A DNA stretch of 64,000 nucleotides. It comes from UBA4582 sp965657335. Its GTDB lineage: Bacteria; Pseudomonadota; Gammaproteobacteria; Pseudomonadales; Azotimanducaceae. The notes beneath the pieces were generated by a model. It had not been told where the DNA came from and ran no database searches. It was given only the letters and a program-made list of their open reading frames with translations. Where the stretch lies: contig CBFHOH010000001.1 of assembly GCA_965657335.1 (NCBI GenBank), positions 248,001 to 312,000 on the forward strand. Reading direction: 5' to 3'. The position numbers were made by a program, and so were the translations under genes. This document shows, piece after piece, positions 54,017 through 63,309 of the stretch. Each line of letters begins with the position of its first letter. The first letter of the stretch is position 1.

Positions 54017-54886
54017 ATGGCATATAGCAATCCACAACACCTAATCTCAACCGAGGCGTTATCTGACGCGATGTCTCAAGATGAGGCAAATTTGAGAATC
54101 TTCGACGTCACAGTAACGCTGGTGCCCAACCCGCCGGGTTACAAGGCCGTTTCAGGTATTGAAGATTATGGTCACGGTCATATCCCTGGCGCTGCGTTTA
54201 TGGACCTGGGCAAGGATCTTTCTGATACAACCAGTGGTCTAGGGTTCACATTACCTTCTGCAGAATATTTGCAAGCGGCTTACCGCGCCGCCGGAGTGGA
54301 CGATCACAGCCAGGTTGTATTTTACAGTTCCGGGCATATGATGTGGGCGACCCGTGCTTGGTGGATGTTATACTCCTGCGGTCACAAAAACGTAGCGGTG
54401 TTGGATGGTGGCCTTGAAAAATGGAAAGCCGAGAACCGTGACTTGTCGAATGATGTTGGGCGCTATACAGCGGGTCAGATGAACGTCAATCTTGACCCAG
54501 AGCGCTGGGTCAACAAAGAGCAGACCGCAGCCGCGATAGAAGACGGCGGTATTTGCACGATAAATGCATTGGCGCCTGGTGTATATTCCGGTGAAGCTGA
54601 CATGCACTATGGCAGAAGAGGGCACATCGAGAACAGCAAAAACCTCTACTACGACACGATGATGGAAGAGGGCTGCTTTAAGCCTGCTGAAGATTTACGA
54701 AAGAACTTTGAAGAAAATGGCGTGTGGGGTACGCCCCGAGTGATCGCTTATTGCGGTGGTGGCATATCTGCCACAATCGATGCGATGGCACTCACCTTGA
54801 TCGGTCACAATAACGTAGCGATATACGACGGATCCATGAGTGAATGGGTCAAAGATGAGAGTCTACCGCTGATCACCGGATCATAA
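54017..54886 (+). CDS. Tandem rhodanese-domain sulfurtransferase
   Basis: 289-residue protein with two rhodanese domains. The N-terminal domain is inactive (YSSGHMMWATRAWW without cysteine), as is usual. The C-terminal domain carries the catalytic Cys in AYCGGGISAT. HIPGAAFMDLGKDL and VLDGGLEKWKAE are canonical for 3-mercaptopyruvate/thiosulfate sulfurtransferases. The CGGGxSA loop differs from the six-residue CRxGxR/CGSGVTA forms, so substrate choice is open. AGGAG lies 9-13 nt before the ATG. No signal peptide, so cytoplasmic. Confidence 0.87.
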   Translation: MAYSNPQHLISTEALSDAMSQDEANLRIFDVTVTLVPNPPGYKAVSGIEDYGHGHIPGAAFMDLGKDLSDTTSGLGFTLPSAEYLQAAYRAAGVDDHSQVVFYSSGHMMWATRAWWMLYSCGHKNVAVLDGGLEKWKAENRDLSNDVGRYTAGQMNVNLDPERWVNKEQTAAAIEDGGICTINALAPGVYSGEADMHYGRRGHIENSKNLYYDTMMEEGCFKPAEDLRKNFEENGVWGTPRVIAYCGGGISATIDAMALTLIGHNNVAIYDGSMSEWVKDESLPLITGS

Positions 54887-54975
54887 AGAAAAGCGGTTAT
54901 TCCAAATAAAAATTTTGATTTGAAGACGAAAGAAACGATTTTAAAATAGGTTAATTAACTTAAAGGAGTAACACC

Positions 54976-56211
54976 ATGGCAGAAGCCTGGATTATAGATG
55001 CATGCAGAACCCCAAGGGGAATTGGCAAAAAAGGTAAAGGCGCGCTCGCGGATGAACATCCGCAACACCTCGGTGCCGCAGTGTTAAAAGCGCTGCATGA
55101 CAGAGTTGGTTTTGATACGGCCGAAGTCGATGACATTATTTTTGGCACCAGCTCCCAGCGGGGACAGCAGAGTGGCGACCTCGCAAGAATGGCAGCACTA
55201 GATGCGGGCTATGACATAAAAGCCAGTGGCGTCACGCTGGACAGATTCTGTGGTTCTGGCATCACGTCAGTTAATATCGCCGCCGCAAACATCATGTCAG
55301 GTATGGAAGATTTGTGCATTGGCGGTGGTGCGGAAATGATGTCAACATTTGGTCAGGGAAGTGGTAATAGTTCCCCCTTCCTCGATAACGACAATTTCAG
55401 ATTGAGAGATGTTCACCCGCAGCCTCACCAAGGTGTTTGTGCTGATGCGATCGCAACAATTGAAGGTATTAGCCGAACAGCGCTTGACGAATTAGCACTG
55501 GTTTCTCAACAACGAGCGGACAACGCTATCAAGAACGGCTACTTTGATCGCTCATTGGTACCCGTACACAAACTCGACGGTAGCATTGCACTGGATCACG
55601 AGGAGTTTCCTCGCCCACAGACGACCCTTGAAACATTGTCTGGCCTCGAGCCCTCTTTCGCGCGGATGGCTGATATCCCGCTGGACGAATCGGGTACAAC
55701 TTTCCGTAAGTTGGTGAACCAGCGCTTTCCTGATCTTGATGTGCAGCATTTCCACCACGCGGGTAATTCTTCAGGTGTGGTAGACGGCGCGGGTGCAGTT
55801 TTGATGGCCTCGGCAGACTACGCGAAGGCAAATGGATTGAAGCCTCGTGCAAGAATTGTCGCCATGTGTAACATGGGCGATTGTCCAACACTGATGTTGA
55901 ATGCGCCCGTTCCGGCTGCGAAAAAAGTGCTTGCTAAAGCAGGTATGACACTTGACGACATCGATTTGTTTGAGATCAACGAAGCCTTTTCGGTTGTTGC
56001 GGAAAAGTTCATTCGTGACCTGAACCTCGATCGAGACAAAGTCAATGTGAATGGCGGCGCAATGGCGTTGGGTCATCCGATTGGTGCGACCGGTTCCATG
56101 TTGATTGGTACCGTCATTGATGAGCTAGAGCGTCGAGGACAGCAGTTTGGTCTTGTCACCATGTGTGCTGCCGGTGGTATGGCCCCTGCCATCATCGTTG
56201 AGCGTATCTAG
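54976..56211 (+). CDS. Acetyl-CoA C-acetyltransferase/thiolase
   Basis: Thiolase of 411 residues. The nucleophilic cysteine is in LDRFCGSGITSVNIAAANIMSG, the catalytic His in FEINEAFSVVAEKF and VNGGAMALGHPIGATGSMLI, and the second Cys in TMCAAGGMAPAIIVER. All catalytic positions are intact. It condenses or cleaves acyl-CoA (beta-oxidation or acetoacetyl-CoA formation). AAGGAG lies 8-13 nt before ATG. The transcript ends in a very strong terminator. Confidence 0.92.
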   Translation: MAEAWIIDACRTPRGIGKKGKGALADEHPQHLGAAVLKALHDRVGFDTAEVDDIIFGTSSQRGQQSGDLARMAALDAGYDIKASGVTLDRFCGSGITSVNIAAANIMSGMEDLCIGGGAEMMSTFGQGSGNSSPFLDNDNFRLRDVHPQPHQGVCADAIATIEGISRTALDELALVSQQRADNAIKNGYFDRSLVPVHKLDGSIALDHEEFPRPQTTLETLSGLEPSFARMADIPLDESGTTFRKLVNQRFPDLDVQHFHHAGNSSGVVDGAGAVLMASADYAKANGLKPRARIVAMCNMGDCPTLMLNAPVPAAKKVLAKAGMTLDDIDLFEINEAFSVVAEKFIRDLNLDRDKVNVNGGAMALGHPIGATGSMLIGTVIDELERRGQQFGLVTMCAAGGMAPAIIVERI

Positions 56212-56238
56212 TCGCAATAAAAGTAGATGCGATAATAG

Positions 56239-56284
56239 CCCGGGTTGCTTATGATCCCATGAGCAACCCGGGTTTGTTGTTTTT
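56239..56284 (+). terminator. Strong Rho-independent terminator of the thiolase gene
   Basis: CCCGGGTTGCTTATG pairs with CATGAGCAACCCGGG (15 bp, one G-T) around the loop ATCC, followed by TTTGTTGTTTTT. The 15-bp stem plus T-rich tail, 28 bp after the stop, is the clearest terminator in the window. Confidence 0.92.
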
Positions 56285-56338
56285 ACCCTGTCGCAGCGGG
56301 TCCGGCGTTAATTTGTCTCACCTTGTGAACCCGGGTTT

Positions 56339-57481
56339 ATGAGTTACTTCCGAATATTCCAATTTCCAACGTTACTGTTGGCCGGTGCTTCGGCGTTTAG
56401 TATGTCGACGCTATTTAGTGCGATGAAACCGGTGCTTCTTACACGGTTTGTTGAGCAGGCAGGCTACAGTGAGTCTTTTGCTGGTCTTGTCGTGGCGATG
56501 CCCTTTGTTGGTATTGCGCTCTCCTCTTTGGTGCTGAACAAACTCCTTGGCCTCCTGTCGCTGCGGTTGCTGGTCATTGTTTTTGGCGGCCTTTTGACCG
56601 TCGCGGAATTCGCAAGTGCGTACGTCTTTGACGTCAAGGCCTTGGTTCTGATGTTGCAGTTTTTTGCCGGCATCTCAGTTGGCACGTTAACCGGTGGTGT
56701 TTCGAGAATCATCGCTACGCAATCTCTCGCTGACGAAATGTTTGGATTTGTCGATATGACAGCCGTTTTTCTGATGTCTTTCATGATTGCTGGTGTGGGT
56801 GCAGCGATTGGGGCATTCGGGCTTGAAGGTGGCTACCTTTTCGCGGCAGTTGTCTCGCTTGGCTATACGCTGTTGATGTTAGCGCACAGGCCAAATGATA
56901 CTCAGCGTGGTGGCCGGGTGAAGTTCCGCGCGCCTTTATCGATCTCAGTAAGGCCCGTGGCTGTCATTTTAATGGGTATGTTGTTTGTCACTTGCAGCGG
57001 TTTAGGATTTGCTTTTCTTTTTACGATTGGCATAAATTTGGGCATGAGTTATTCATCAGCTGGCTCTTTTATTGGCACGCTTGTACTTGTCTCCTCTCTC
57101 GCGTGCCAGCTCGGTGGTTGGAGTAGCGGTAAGTTTGGGCCTTATCGCCCGCTCGCAGCGGCATATATTGTCTGTGCTATTGGTTGGTATATTGCTATTC
57201 ATGCTGACAGTCAGCTCGTATTCATGATGGCGCTTGTACCCGCGATATTTTCTCTTCAGTTCAACTTTCCGATCCTGCTTGCGCTTTCCGGTTCCCTCGA
57301 CCAAGAGGGTCAATGGGCAGCGATAGCGACTCCGCTGTTAATGAGCGGGTTTGCTTGGGCGGCGATTGCCGCTGGTGCCATTGTGACAGCATGGGGCATT
57401 CCGTCTCTTGCAACGGCCACAGGCGTCGGGTTGATGCTTTGCCTAGTGTTGCTGATTCCATCTAAAGAACCCAAGACATGA
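56339..57481 (+). CDS. MFS transporter
   Basis: Major facilitator transporter of 380 residues with 12 predicted helices in two six-helix halves (the linker RPNDTQRGGRVKF is near residue 195). No substrate motif identified; SLDQEGQWAA and the short loops suggest a small-metabolite permease. It begins the rightward operon MFS - GT39 - Gfo/Idh - TRAP. The GT39 start overlaps its end by 4 nt (ATGA). A CCCGGGTTT copy of the upstream terminator arm lies directly before the start codon, so the transcription start or leader may be near it. Confidence 0.85.
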   Translation: MSYFRIFQFPTLLLAGASAFSMSTLFSAMKPVLLTRFVEQAGYSESFAGLVVAMPFVGIALSSLVLNKLLGLLSLRLLVIVFGGLLTVAEFASAYVFDVKALVLMLQFFAGISVGTLTGGVSRIIATQSLADEMFGFVDMTAVFLMSFMIAGVGAAIGAFGLEGGYLFAAVVSLGYTLLMLAHRPNDTQRGGRVKFRAPLSISVRPVAVILMGMLFVTCSGLGFAFLFTIGINLGMSYSSAGSFIGTLVLVSSLACQLGGWSSGKFGPYRPLAAAYIVCAIGWYIAIHADSQLVFMMALVPAIFSLQFNFPILLALSGSLDQEGQWAAIATPLLMSGFAWAAIAAGAIVTAWGIPSLATATGVGLMLCLVLLIPSKEPKT

Positions 57482-59058
57482 AGCAAAGGGAAGATGCTTT
57501 TGATCTGGACAGGTGGCTCCTTCCGTTATTGATCCTCAATCTGCTGGTTTGGGTTGTTGCGCGCTTTATCTCCGATACCAATCTCGACCCGTATGGAGAT
57601 ATGTTAGAGAACTTTGCTTGGGGTCAGGAGTTCAGCTGGGGTACACATAAGCATCCGCCGCTCATTGGTTGGGTGGTAGGACTCTGGTTTTCACTGTTGC
57701 CTCGCAATGACGCTGCTTATTTTTTGCTATCGTATTTGAATGTGTTGCTCGGCCTGATCGGTGTCTACCGGGTCACCATTCTCCTCGGGTTTGCCCGGGT
57801 TGCTGCGCCTGCCGTGCTCTTGTTGGCGATGGCATTACCTTATAGTACGTTAGCGGTAAAATTTAATGCNNNNNNNNNNNNNNNNNNNNNNNNNNNNNNN
57901 NNNNNNNNNNNNNNNNNNNNNNNNNNNNNNNNNNNNNNNNNNNNNNNNNNNNNNNNNNNNNNNNNNNNNNNNNNNNNNNNNNNNNNNNNNNNNNNNNNNN
58001 NNNNNNNNNNNNNNNNNNNNNNNNNNNNNNNNNNNTTGGCAAGTTTCAGCTCGCAAGAGGGAAGGCAGTGGTTGCGCAGTGTTAAGCCTTGGCTCTCGAG
58101 CGTTATATTTGCGTTGATATTATCGCCTCACATACTTTGGTTGTTTGATAATAACTTCATCTCGCTTGCCTATATTACTGCACAATCAGAGACTAAAGCC
58201 CCTTATCGGGAGCTACTTAAATTCGCCTTTGCACCAGGGTTGTACTGGTTGATTCCATTGGTGGTCTGCGCCTGGGTAAGCACGGGGCAACAAAAATCGT
58301 TGTTTGTACGCATACCGGGTTTGTTTAAGAACCTGATTCAGGCTTGGTCTTGTCGAGGCTGGAACGACACGTTGTTTTGGGTCGCGATGCTCCCTTGGAT
58401 GGTGACATTGCTGTTTGGTGCTCTGGGCATCGTCGCACTTTCCCTCCCGTGGGCGATACCCTTGGGATTCGGTTTTCCGCTGTTATGGATAAGAAACCTT
58501 TGGCAAGCTGAGCATGATAAATCGGCAGATCATTCGCGGCGGGTCCTTCGAGCTTTTTTTATTTGGTTGATCGTTATCCTTGTAGTGAGTCCGCTTTACG
58601 CTGTATCTGAGGGTAATAGAAAGAGTGCTAATTACTACCGGCCGCGCGCTGAGGCGGCAGAAGCGATCATTAAAATGTGGCAGGAAACGCTGCCGGATAA
58701 ATCGCTGTATTGGGTGGGCGGCCAGTGGGCAGAGAACGGGTTGGTCGCTTTTTACGGCAATCCCGAGATAAAAATAATACCGGGGATGCCGGATAGTGAA
58801 GAAGCTATGGCAGTATCTACACTGAACTGGCGAACGAAACCGGGGCTCATACTTTGCCCGCGTGGGAAAGCCGCAACGCCATCGCCCGTACTTTGTCCTC
58901 GTGACACTGAAAAATGGTTACAAGCAAATAAGCTGCCGGTTCAAACGATTCAGGTTCGTGTCAAGAAAAAGGGTTTTAGGTTTCCAGTCGAGTGGGAATT
59001 TGAGTACGTTGGTTATATTTATTTGCCGAAACAAGGAAGGTCAATCGATGACAGTTAA
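57478..59058 (+). CDS. GT39/ArnT-like glycosyltransferase (contains sequence gap)
   Basis: Membrane glycosyltransferase of the PMT/ArnT family, about 526 codons with a 166-base N-run (57870-58035) in the middle. N-terminal catalytic-type acidic region LDPYGDMLENFAWGQEF and KHPPLIGWVVGLWF are typical, followed by many helices. The C-terminal 170 residues form a soluble domain (ADHSRRVLRAFF, KSANYYRPRAEAAE). The frame is kept across the gap. It probably transfers a sugar from a polyprenyl carrier to a periplasmic acceptor. It is coupled to the MFS gene by a 4-nt overlap and to the Gfo/Idh gene by 11 nt. Confidence 0.82.
   Translation: MKQREDAFDLDRWLLPLLILNLLVWVVARFISDTNLDPYGDMLENFAWGQEFSWGTHKHPPLIGWVVGLWFSLLPRNDAAYFLLSYLNVLLGLIGVYRVTILLGFARVAAPAVLLLAMALPYSTLAVKFNXXXXXXXXXXXXXXXXXXXXXXXXXXXXXXXXXXXXXXXXXXXXXXXXXXXXXXXXLASFSSQEGRQWLRSVKPWLSSVIFALILSPHILWLFDNNFISLAYITAQSETKAPYRELLKFAFAPGLYWLIPLVVCAWVSTGQQKSLFVRIPGLFKNLIQAWSCRGWNDTLFWVAMLPWMVTLLFGALGIVALSLPWAIPLGFGFPLLWIRNLWQAEHDKSADHSRRVLRAFFIWLIVILVVSPLYAVSEGNRKSANYYRPRAEAAEAIIKMWQETLPDKSLYWVGGQWAENGLVAFYGNPEIKIIPGMPDSEEAMAVSTLNWRTKPGLILCPRGKAATPSPVLCPRDTEKWLQANKLPVQTIQVRVKKKGFRFPVEWEFEYVGYIYLPKQGRSIDDS
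57870..58035. other. Sequence gap (166 N)
   Basis: Unresolved bases inside the GT39 gene. The flanking frames agree, so the gap size is consistent with a whole number of codons once the adjacent bases are counted. Confidence 0.95.
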
Positions 59059-60112
59059 TTATGGTGTGATTGGAACAGGGATGATGGGTTGCGAGCATAT
59101 CCGTAATATCGTCCAGATAGAGACTGCGTCGGTAGTCGCTATCGCAGATCCGAGTGAGCGGTCGCTTGGCTGGGGTCAGAAAGCTTGCCAAGGCAGATTT
59201 ACGCCCGATACCTACGTCGACTATCGGGATCTGCTTGCCAGAGACGATATCGATGCGGTGGTTGTTGCGTCCCCAAATTTCACCCACATCGATGTAATGC
59301 GCGATGTTTTTAATACCAGCAAGCATGTGTTGCTGGAGAAGCCCATGTGCACAACGATGGCTGATTCAGCTGAACTGCAAGCAATGGCGAAAAATCATGC
59401 AGGTATCGTCTGGATCGGACTCGAATATCGATATATGTCTCCTATTATGAGTTTCCTTGATGAGCTCGAAGGCGATGCGGTAGGAGATATCAAAATGTTC
59501 TTTATTCGAGAACATCGGTTCCCGTTTCTGAAGAAAGTGGATAATTGGAATCGATTCAACCGTAACAGCGGCGGCACGCTGGTTGAAAAATGCTGCCATT
59601 TTTTCGACATGATGAATCTTGTCGTCAAGTCCAAACCGATCAGAATATTTGCTTCTGGGGCGCAAGATGTTAACCACCTAGATGAACGCTACGACGGTGA
59701 AGTCCCCGACATTTTGGATAACGCTTTCGTCATCGTGGATTATGCAAATGGTGCCAGAGCCTGTCTTGATCTATGTATGTTCGCCGAGGGAGGCCGAAAT
59801 GAGCAGGAGCTGGTGGCAACCGGTTCTGGCGGCAAGCTTGAGGTAACGATACCCGAGGGTGTCATGACAAAAGCGGGGAGGGATTATGGAAAATTTACCA
59901 CGCGGAAAATTGAAATGGATCCGAGAGTAAATGAAGTAGGGTTGCATCACGGTGCCAGCTATCTCGAACACCTAGATTTTATTCATTGTATAGAGCAGAA
60001 CCTTGAGCCCCGAGTAACCGTTGAGGATGGCTTGTTGTCAGTGGCGATGGGTATTGCTGCACAGGAATCGATTGCTAGCGGTGTGCCGACACGAATTGAA
60101 GAGCTTCTATAG
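59048..60112 (+). CDS. Gfo/Idh/MocA family oxidoreductase
   Basis: NAD(P)-dependent oxidoreductase of 354 residues. The N-terminal GVIGTGMMGCEHIRNI binds the nucleotide, and the EKP motif occurs as LLEKPMC. The C-terminal domain holds GGTLVEKCCHFFDMMNLV, with a catalytic His candidate. Family members oxidise sugars, inositol and related polyols. ATG at 59048 is chosen because AAGGAAGG lies 8-15 nt upstream. The gene overlaps the GT39 stop by 11 nt and is followed after 48 bp by a TRAP receptor, pointing to a sugar-derived or polyol substrate. Confidence 0.87.
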   Translation: MTVNYGVIGTGMMGCEHIRNIVQIETASVVAIADPSERSLGWGQKACQGRFTPDTYVDYRDLLARDDIDAVVVASPNFTHIDVMRDVFNTSKHVLLEKPMCTTMADSAELQAMAKNHAGIVWIGLEYRYMSPIMSFLDELEGDAVGDIKMFFIREHRFPFLKKVDNWNRFNRNSGGTLVEKCCHFFDMMNLVVKSKPIRIFASGAQDVNHLDERYDGEVPDILDNAFVIVDYANGARACLDLCMFAEGGRNEQELVATGSGGKLEVTIPEGVMTKAGRDYGKFTTRKIEMDPRVNEVGLHHGASYLEHLDFIHCIEQNLEPRVTVEDGLLSVAMGIAAQESIASGVPTRIEELL

Positions 60113-60160
60113 AAAACGGAACACTGCTATTGTGCGCACTCGCTAAACACAGTTAATCAA

Positions 60161-61324
60161 ATGTATCTATTCTCTCGATGTTCTATCCAGTGTCTATTGG
60201 CGCTGGCCGTCCTTGTCACGTCGCCCAAAATGCTTGTCGCTGCGGAGGAAGTGCCGTTGCCGCGCACCATGGCCTGGAGCGCCTATAATCTCGGTACCAC
60301 TGGCTACAACCAAGCGGTGGCTATCGGTAAGGTATTGAAAGACAAACACGGCGTTAATCTCAGGGTTATTCCCGGCAAAAATGATATTTCGCGTTTATTG
60401 CCACTGAAAAAAGGTCGGGTCCAGTTCACAGCAACCGGCGTCGCTACCTATTTTGCTCAGGAAGGCATGTTCCAGTTTGCTCATAGAGCTTGGGGACCGC
60501 TGCCGATAAGAATCACGATGTTGTCGAAAGGGTTGTCGAACCAGTCTCTAGCGGTGGCAGCTGACACTGGTGTGAGAGAGTTTTCTCAATTACGTGGAAA
60601 GCGCATACCTTGGGTACGCGGTGCACCCGCACTCAATGTTTCTACAGAGGCAATGCTCGCCTGCGGCGGGCTTACTTGGGACGATGTTGTTCGGGTTGAG
60701 TATCCAGGATACGCAGCGATGTGGAATGGCGTTGTCGAAAACCAGATTGACGCGGCCTATGCCACGACAGTCTCTGGCCCAACGCGCAAACTCGAAGCGA
60801 GTCCTCGAGGGATATTCTGGCCACCTTTGCCTCACGACGATTCAGCTTGCTGGGCCCGCTTGAAAAAAGTGGCGCCGTATTTTGTGCAGCATATGGCGGT
60901 GAGAGGTGCGGCAATATCAGAGGAAAATCCCCACGAGGGTGGGACTTATCCGTACCCTATTCTCATTTCTCTGGCTGACCAGAAAGACGATATTGTCTAT
61001 TCACTTGCGAAAGCGATTCATCTTGGTTACGACGATTATAAGGATGCAGACCCTGGGGCTATCGGTTGGGCGATACACTTACAACAGTTTGACTGGGTTG
61101 TGCCATTTCACTCTGCCGCTATTCAGTACTATCAAGAGTTAGGCGTTTGGAAGCCTGAGCATAGTCTCCACAATGACCGATTGATTGAACGTCAAAGAAT
61201 TTTAGGCGATGCATGGAAAGCGTTACAGAGTCTTGACGTCGATAACGACGAAGAGTTCGCGACACTTTGGTTACAGTTACGGGAAAAGAAACTGACTGAC
61301 GCAGGGTTTGATCCCGTTTGGTAA
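60161..61324 (+). CDS. TAXI-family TRAP transporter solute-binding protein
   Basis: Periplasmic binding protein of 387 residues with a signal peptide (CLLALAVLVTSPKMLVAA). TAXI hallmarks: MAWSAYNLGTTGYNQAVAIG, GVNLRVIPGKNDISRLLPLKKGRVQFTATG and LRGKRIPWVRGAPALNVSTEAMLACGG. Feeds substrate to the fused TRAP permease encoded 41 bp downstream. Ligands of TAXI proteins include glutamate and other carboxylates, but the sequence does not specify one. The unusual tail with KAIHLGYDDYKDADPG fits the C-terminal helix bundle. Confidence 0.87.
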   Translation: MYLFSRCSIQCLLALAVLVTSPKMLVAAEEVPLPRTMAWSAYNLGTTGYNQAVAIGKVLKDKHGVNLRVIPGKNDISRLLPLKKGRVQFTATGVATYFAQEGMFQFAHRAWGPLPIRITMLSKGLSNQSLAVAADTGVREFSQLRGKRIPWVRGAPALNVSTEAMLACGGLTWDDVVRVEYPGYAAMWNGVVENQIDAAYATTVSGPTRKLEASPRGIFWPPLPHDDSACWARLKKVAPYFVQHMAVRGAAISEENPHEGGTYPYPILISLADQKDDIVYSLAKAIHLGYDDYKDADPGAIGWAIHLQQFDWVVPFHSAAIQYYQELGVWKPEHSLHNDRLIERQRILGDAWKALQSLDVDNDEEFATLWLQLREKKLTDAGFDPVW

Positions 61325-61365
61325 AAAACGTCCTTGAATAAGCGTTGGGTAATGGTACAAGGTTG

Positions 61366-63303
61366 ATGACAAAACTACGAGCCACAGATGGACCGTTAGG
61401 GGTTGTGCTTGCAATAACCGCGGTGATTGTTTCTTTGCTTGCAATGGACAGCCTTCGGGTACTTGGTTCACCATTATTGTCCGGTATTGTTTCGCTTGAA
61501 ACCCAGTACTTTTATCTTGTGCTGATGTTTCTCATGCCGCTCGGTTTTCTGCTTTATCGATCAAACGAAAAAGCTGATCTTTTGCCCCTCGATCTAGCTC
61601 TCGCGCTGATAAATTTCCTAGCATGTGGTTGGTTGTACTGGCATTCGGAACAAATTCTCGATGAGGGTTGGGAATTTGGTGGTCCAGAGGAAGCGGTGTG
61701 GGTGTCTTACGTGCTTTGGGTTTGTGCACTGGAGACGGTACGTCGGGTTGCGGGTTGGTCACTTTTTATCTTGGTTTTTCTCTTTTCTCTCTATCCGCTC
61801 GCTGCAGAGCAGATGCCTAGTGCAATCTCTGGCATGTCGGTCTCATTGCAGGATACGGCGATATATCATGCAATGAGCAGTGAAAGTGTTCTGGGGCTGC
61901 CTTTTCGTGCTTTTGCAAATTTGGTTATTGGTTTTCTCGTGTTCGGTGTTGCGTTGAAATATACGGGTGGAGGGCAGTTCTTTATTGATCTTGCGTTTTC
62001 GCTTTTGGGGCGTGTGCGAGGTGGTCCAGCGAAGGTGGCGATTCTTTCTAGTGGTCTAATGGGATCAATGAGTGGGAGCGTCGTAACGAATGTGTTGACG
62101 ACCGGCCAGCTGACCATCCCTGCAATGAAACGGTCAGGTTTTAATCCATCTGCTGCCGGCGGTATTGAGGCATGTGCGTCAACCGGCGGCGTGTTGTTAC
62201 CCCCGGTAATGGGTTCTACCGCTTTTGTGATGGCGACTTTCCTTGGAATGCCTTATTACGATGTGGCGCTAGCTGCGGCAATTCCTGCGGTTTTATACTT
62301 TGTTGCTCTTTTCCTGCAACTCGATGCTTTTGCCGCGCGAGAAAAACTTCAGGGCGCTGATGAAGATCAGATACCAGATCTTATCGAAACGATTAAAAAT
62401 GGTTGGTACTATCTTGGTGCGTTTGCCGTTCTCGTCGTATTACTGCTTGTCATGCAAAGAGAAGCGCTTGCCCCATGGCTGTCGACGCTTGTACTCCTGA
62501 TTCTAAATCAGTTTTCCAAACGGCATAGGTGGGGTGCAAAAGAAGCCTTCGAATTTCTTGTCGCTAGCGGTTCACTGTTTGTCGAATTATTAATTGTACT
62601 CAGTGGTGTCGGTCTAATCGTTGGTGCACTGTCGTTAACGGGATTGTCCGGGACGCTTGTGAATGAATTGCTATTTCTTGCAGGTGGTTCGACTCTCGTG
62701 TTGTTATTGATGGGGGCTTTGACAAGCTTTGTCTTGGGCATTGGCATGACAGTCACCGCAGCTTATATTTTTCTCGCTATCGTACTTGCACCGGCATTGA
62801 TTCAAGGCGGTTTAGAACCGCTGAGTGTTCATCTGTTTATTCTTTACTGCGGTATGCTTTCGTTTATTACGCCGCCGGTTGCTTTGGGTGCCTTTGCAGC
62901 AGCTTCCATAGCGGGCTCAAATCCGATGTCGACAGGCTTCAAAGCCATGCAGTTCGGTATTGCCACGTACTGTATTCCATTCTTTTTTGTCCTGCAGCCA
63001 GCGCTTATTTTGAATGCTGAGCCATTTGCTATCGTCCAAGCTGTCGTTGAAACCCTCGTAGGGGTTTGGCTAATTGCCTCAGGGGTGCAAGGTTACTTGC
63101 AGTTTGTTGGTGTTATTCGGGGGTATGGGTCGAGAGTATTGATCGCTATAGGAGGGTTGTTGATCGCGACGCCTGGTCTTGAAAATATAGGCATCGAGCT
63201 TTCTAATCTCGAATTTGCACTGGTCGGTATGGTGCTTTGTTGCCTAGGCCTTGTGGCGTCGACCTTGCTGCTAAAAGGGACCTCGGTCGCCGTTGATGCT
63301 TGA
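61366..63303 (+). CDS. TRAP transporter fused permease (4TM/12TM)
   Basis: Inner-membrane permease of about 645 residues made of the fused small (4-helix) and large (12-helix) TRAP subunits. The large-subunit segments ALLSSGLMGSMSGSVVTNVLTTGQLTIPAMKRSGFNP (in parts) and GGVLLPPVMGSTAFVMATFL are diagnostic. TAXI systems use such fused permeases. It moves the solute bound by the preceding receptor, driven by a Na+ gradient. The start is set at ATG 61366; a TTG at 61345 is also possible. Last gene of the operon, ending 6 bp from the convergent partial gene. Confidence 0.88.
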   Translation: MTKLRATDGPLGVVLAITAVIVSLLAMDSLRVLGSPLLSGIVSLETQYFYLVLMFLMPLGFLLYRSNEKADLLPLDLALALINFLACGWLYWHSEQILDEGWEFGGPEEAVWVSYVLWVCALETVRRVAGWSLFILVFLFSLYPLAAEQMPSAISGMSVSLQDTAIYHAMSSESVLGLPFRAFANLVIGFLVFGVALKYTGGGQFFIDLAFSLLGRVRGGPAKVAILSSGLMGSMSGSVVTNVLTTGQLTIPAMKRSGFNPSAAGGIEACASTGGVLLPPVMGSTAFVMATFLGMPYYDVALAAAIPAVLYFVALFLQLDAFAAREKLQGADEDQIPDLIETIKNGWYYLGAFAVLVVLLLVMQREALAPWLSTLVLLILNQFSKRHRWGAKEAFEFLVASGSLFVELLIVLSGVGLIVGALSLTGLSGTLVNELLFLAGGSTLVLLLMGALTSFVLGIGMTVTAAYIFLAIVLAPALIQGGLEPLSVHLFILYCGMLSFITPPVALGAFAAASIAGSNPMSTGFKAMQFGIATYCIPFFFVLQPALILNAEPFAIVQAVVETLVGVWLIASGVQGYLQFVGVIRGYGSRVLIAIGGLLIATPGLENIGIELSNLEFALVGMVLCCLGLVASTLLLKGTSVAVDA

Positions 63304-63309
63304 CCCTGT

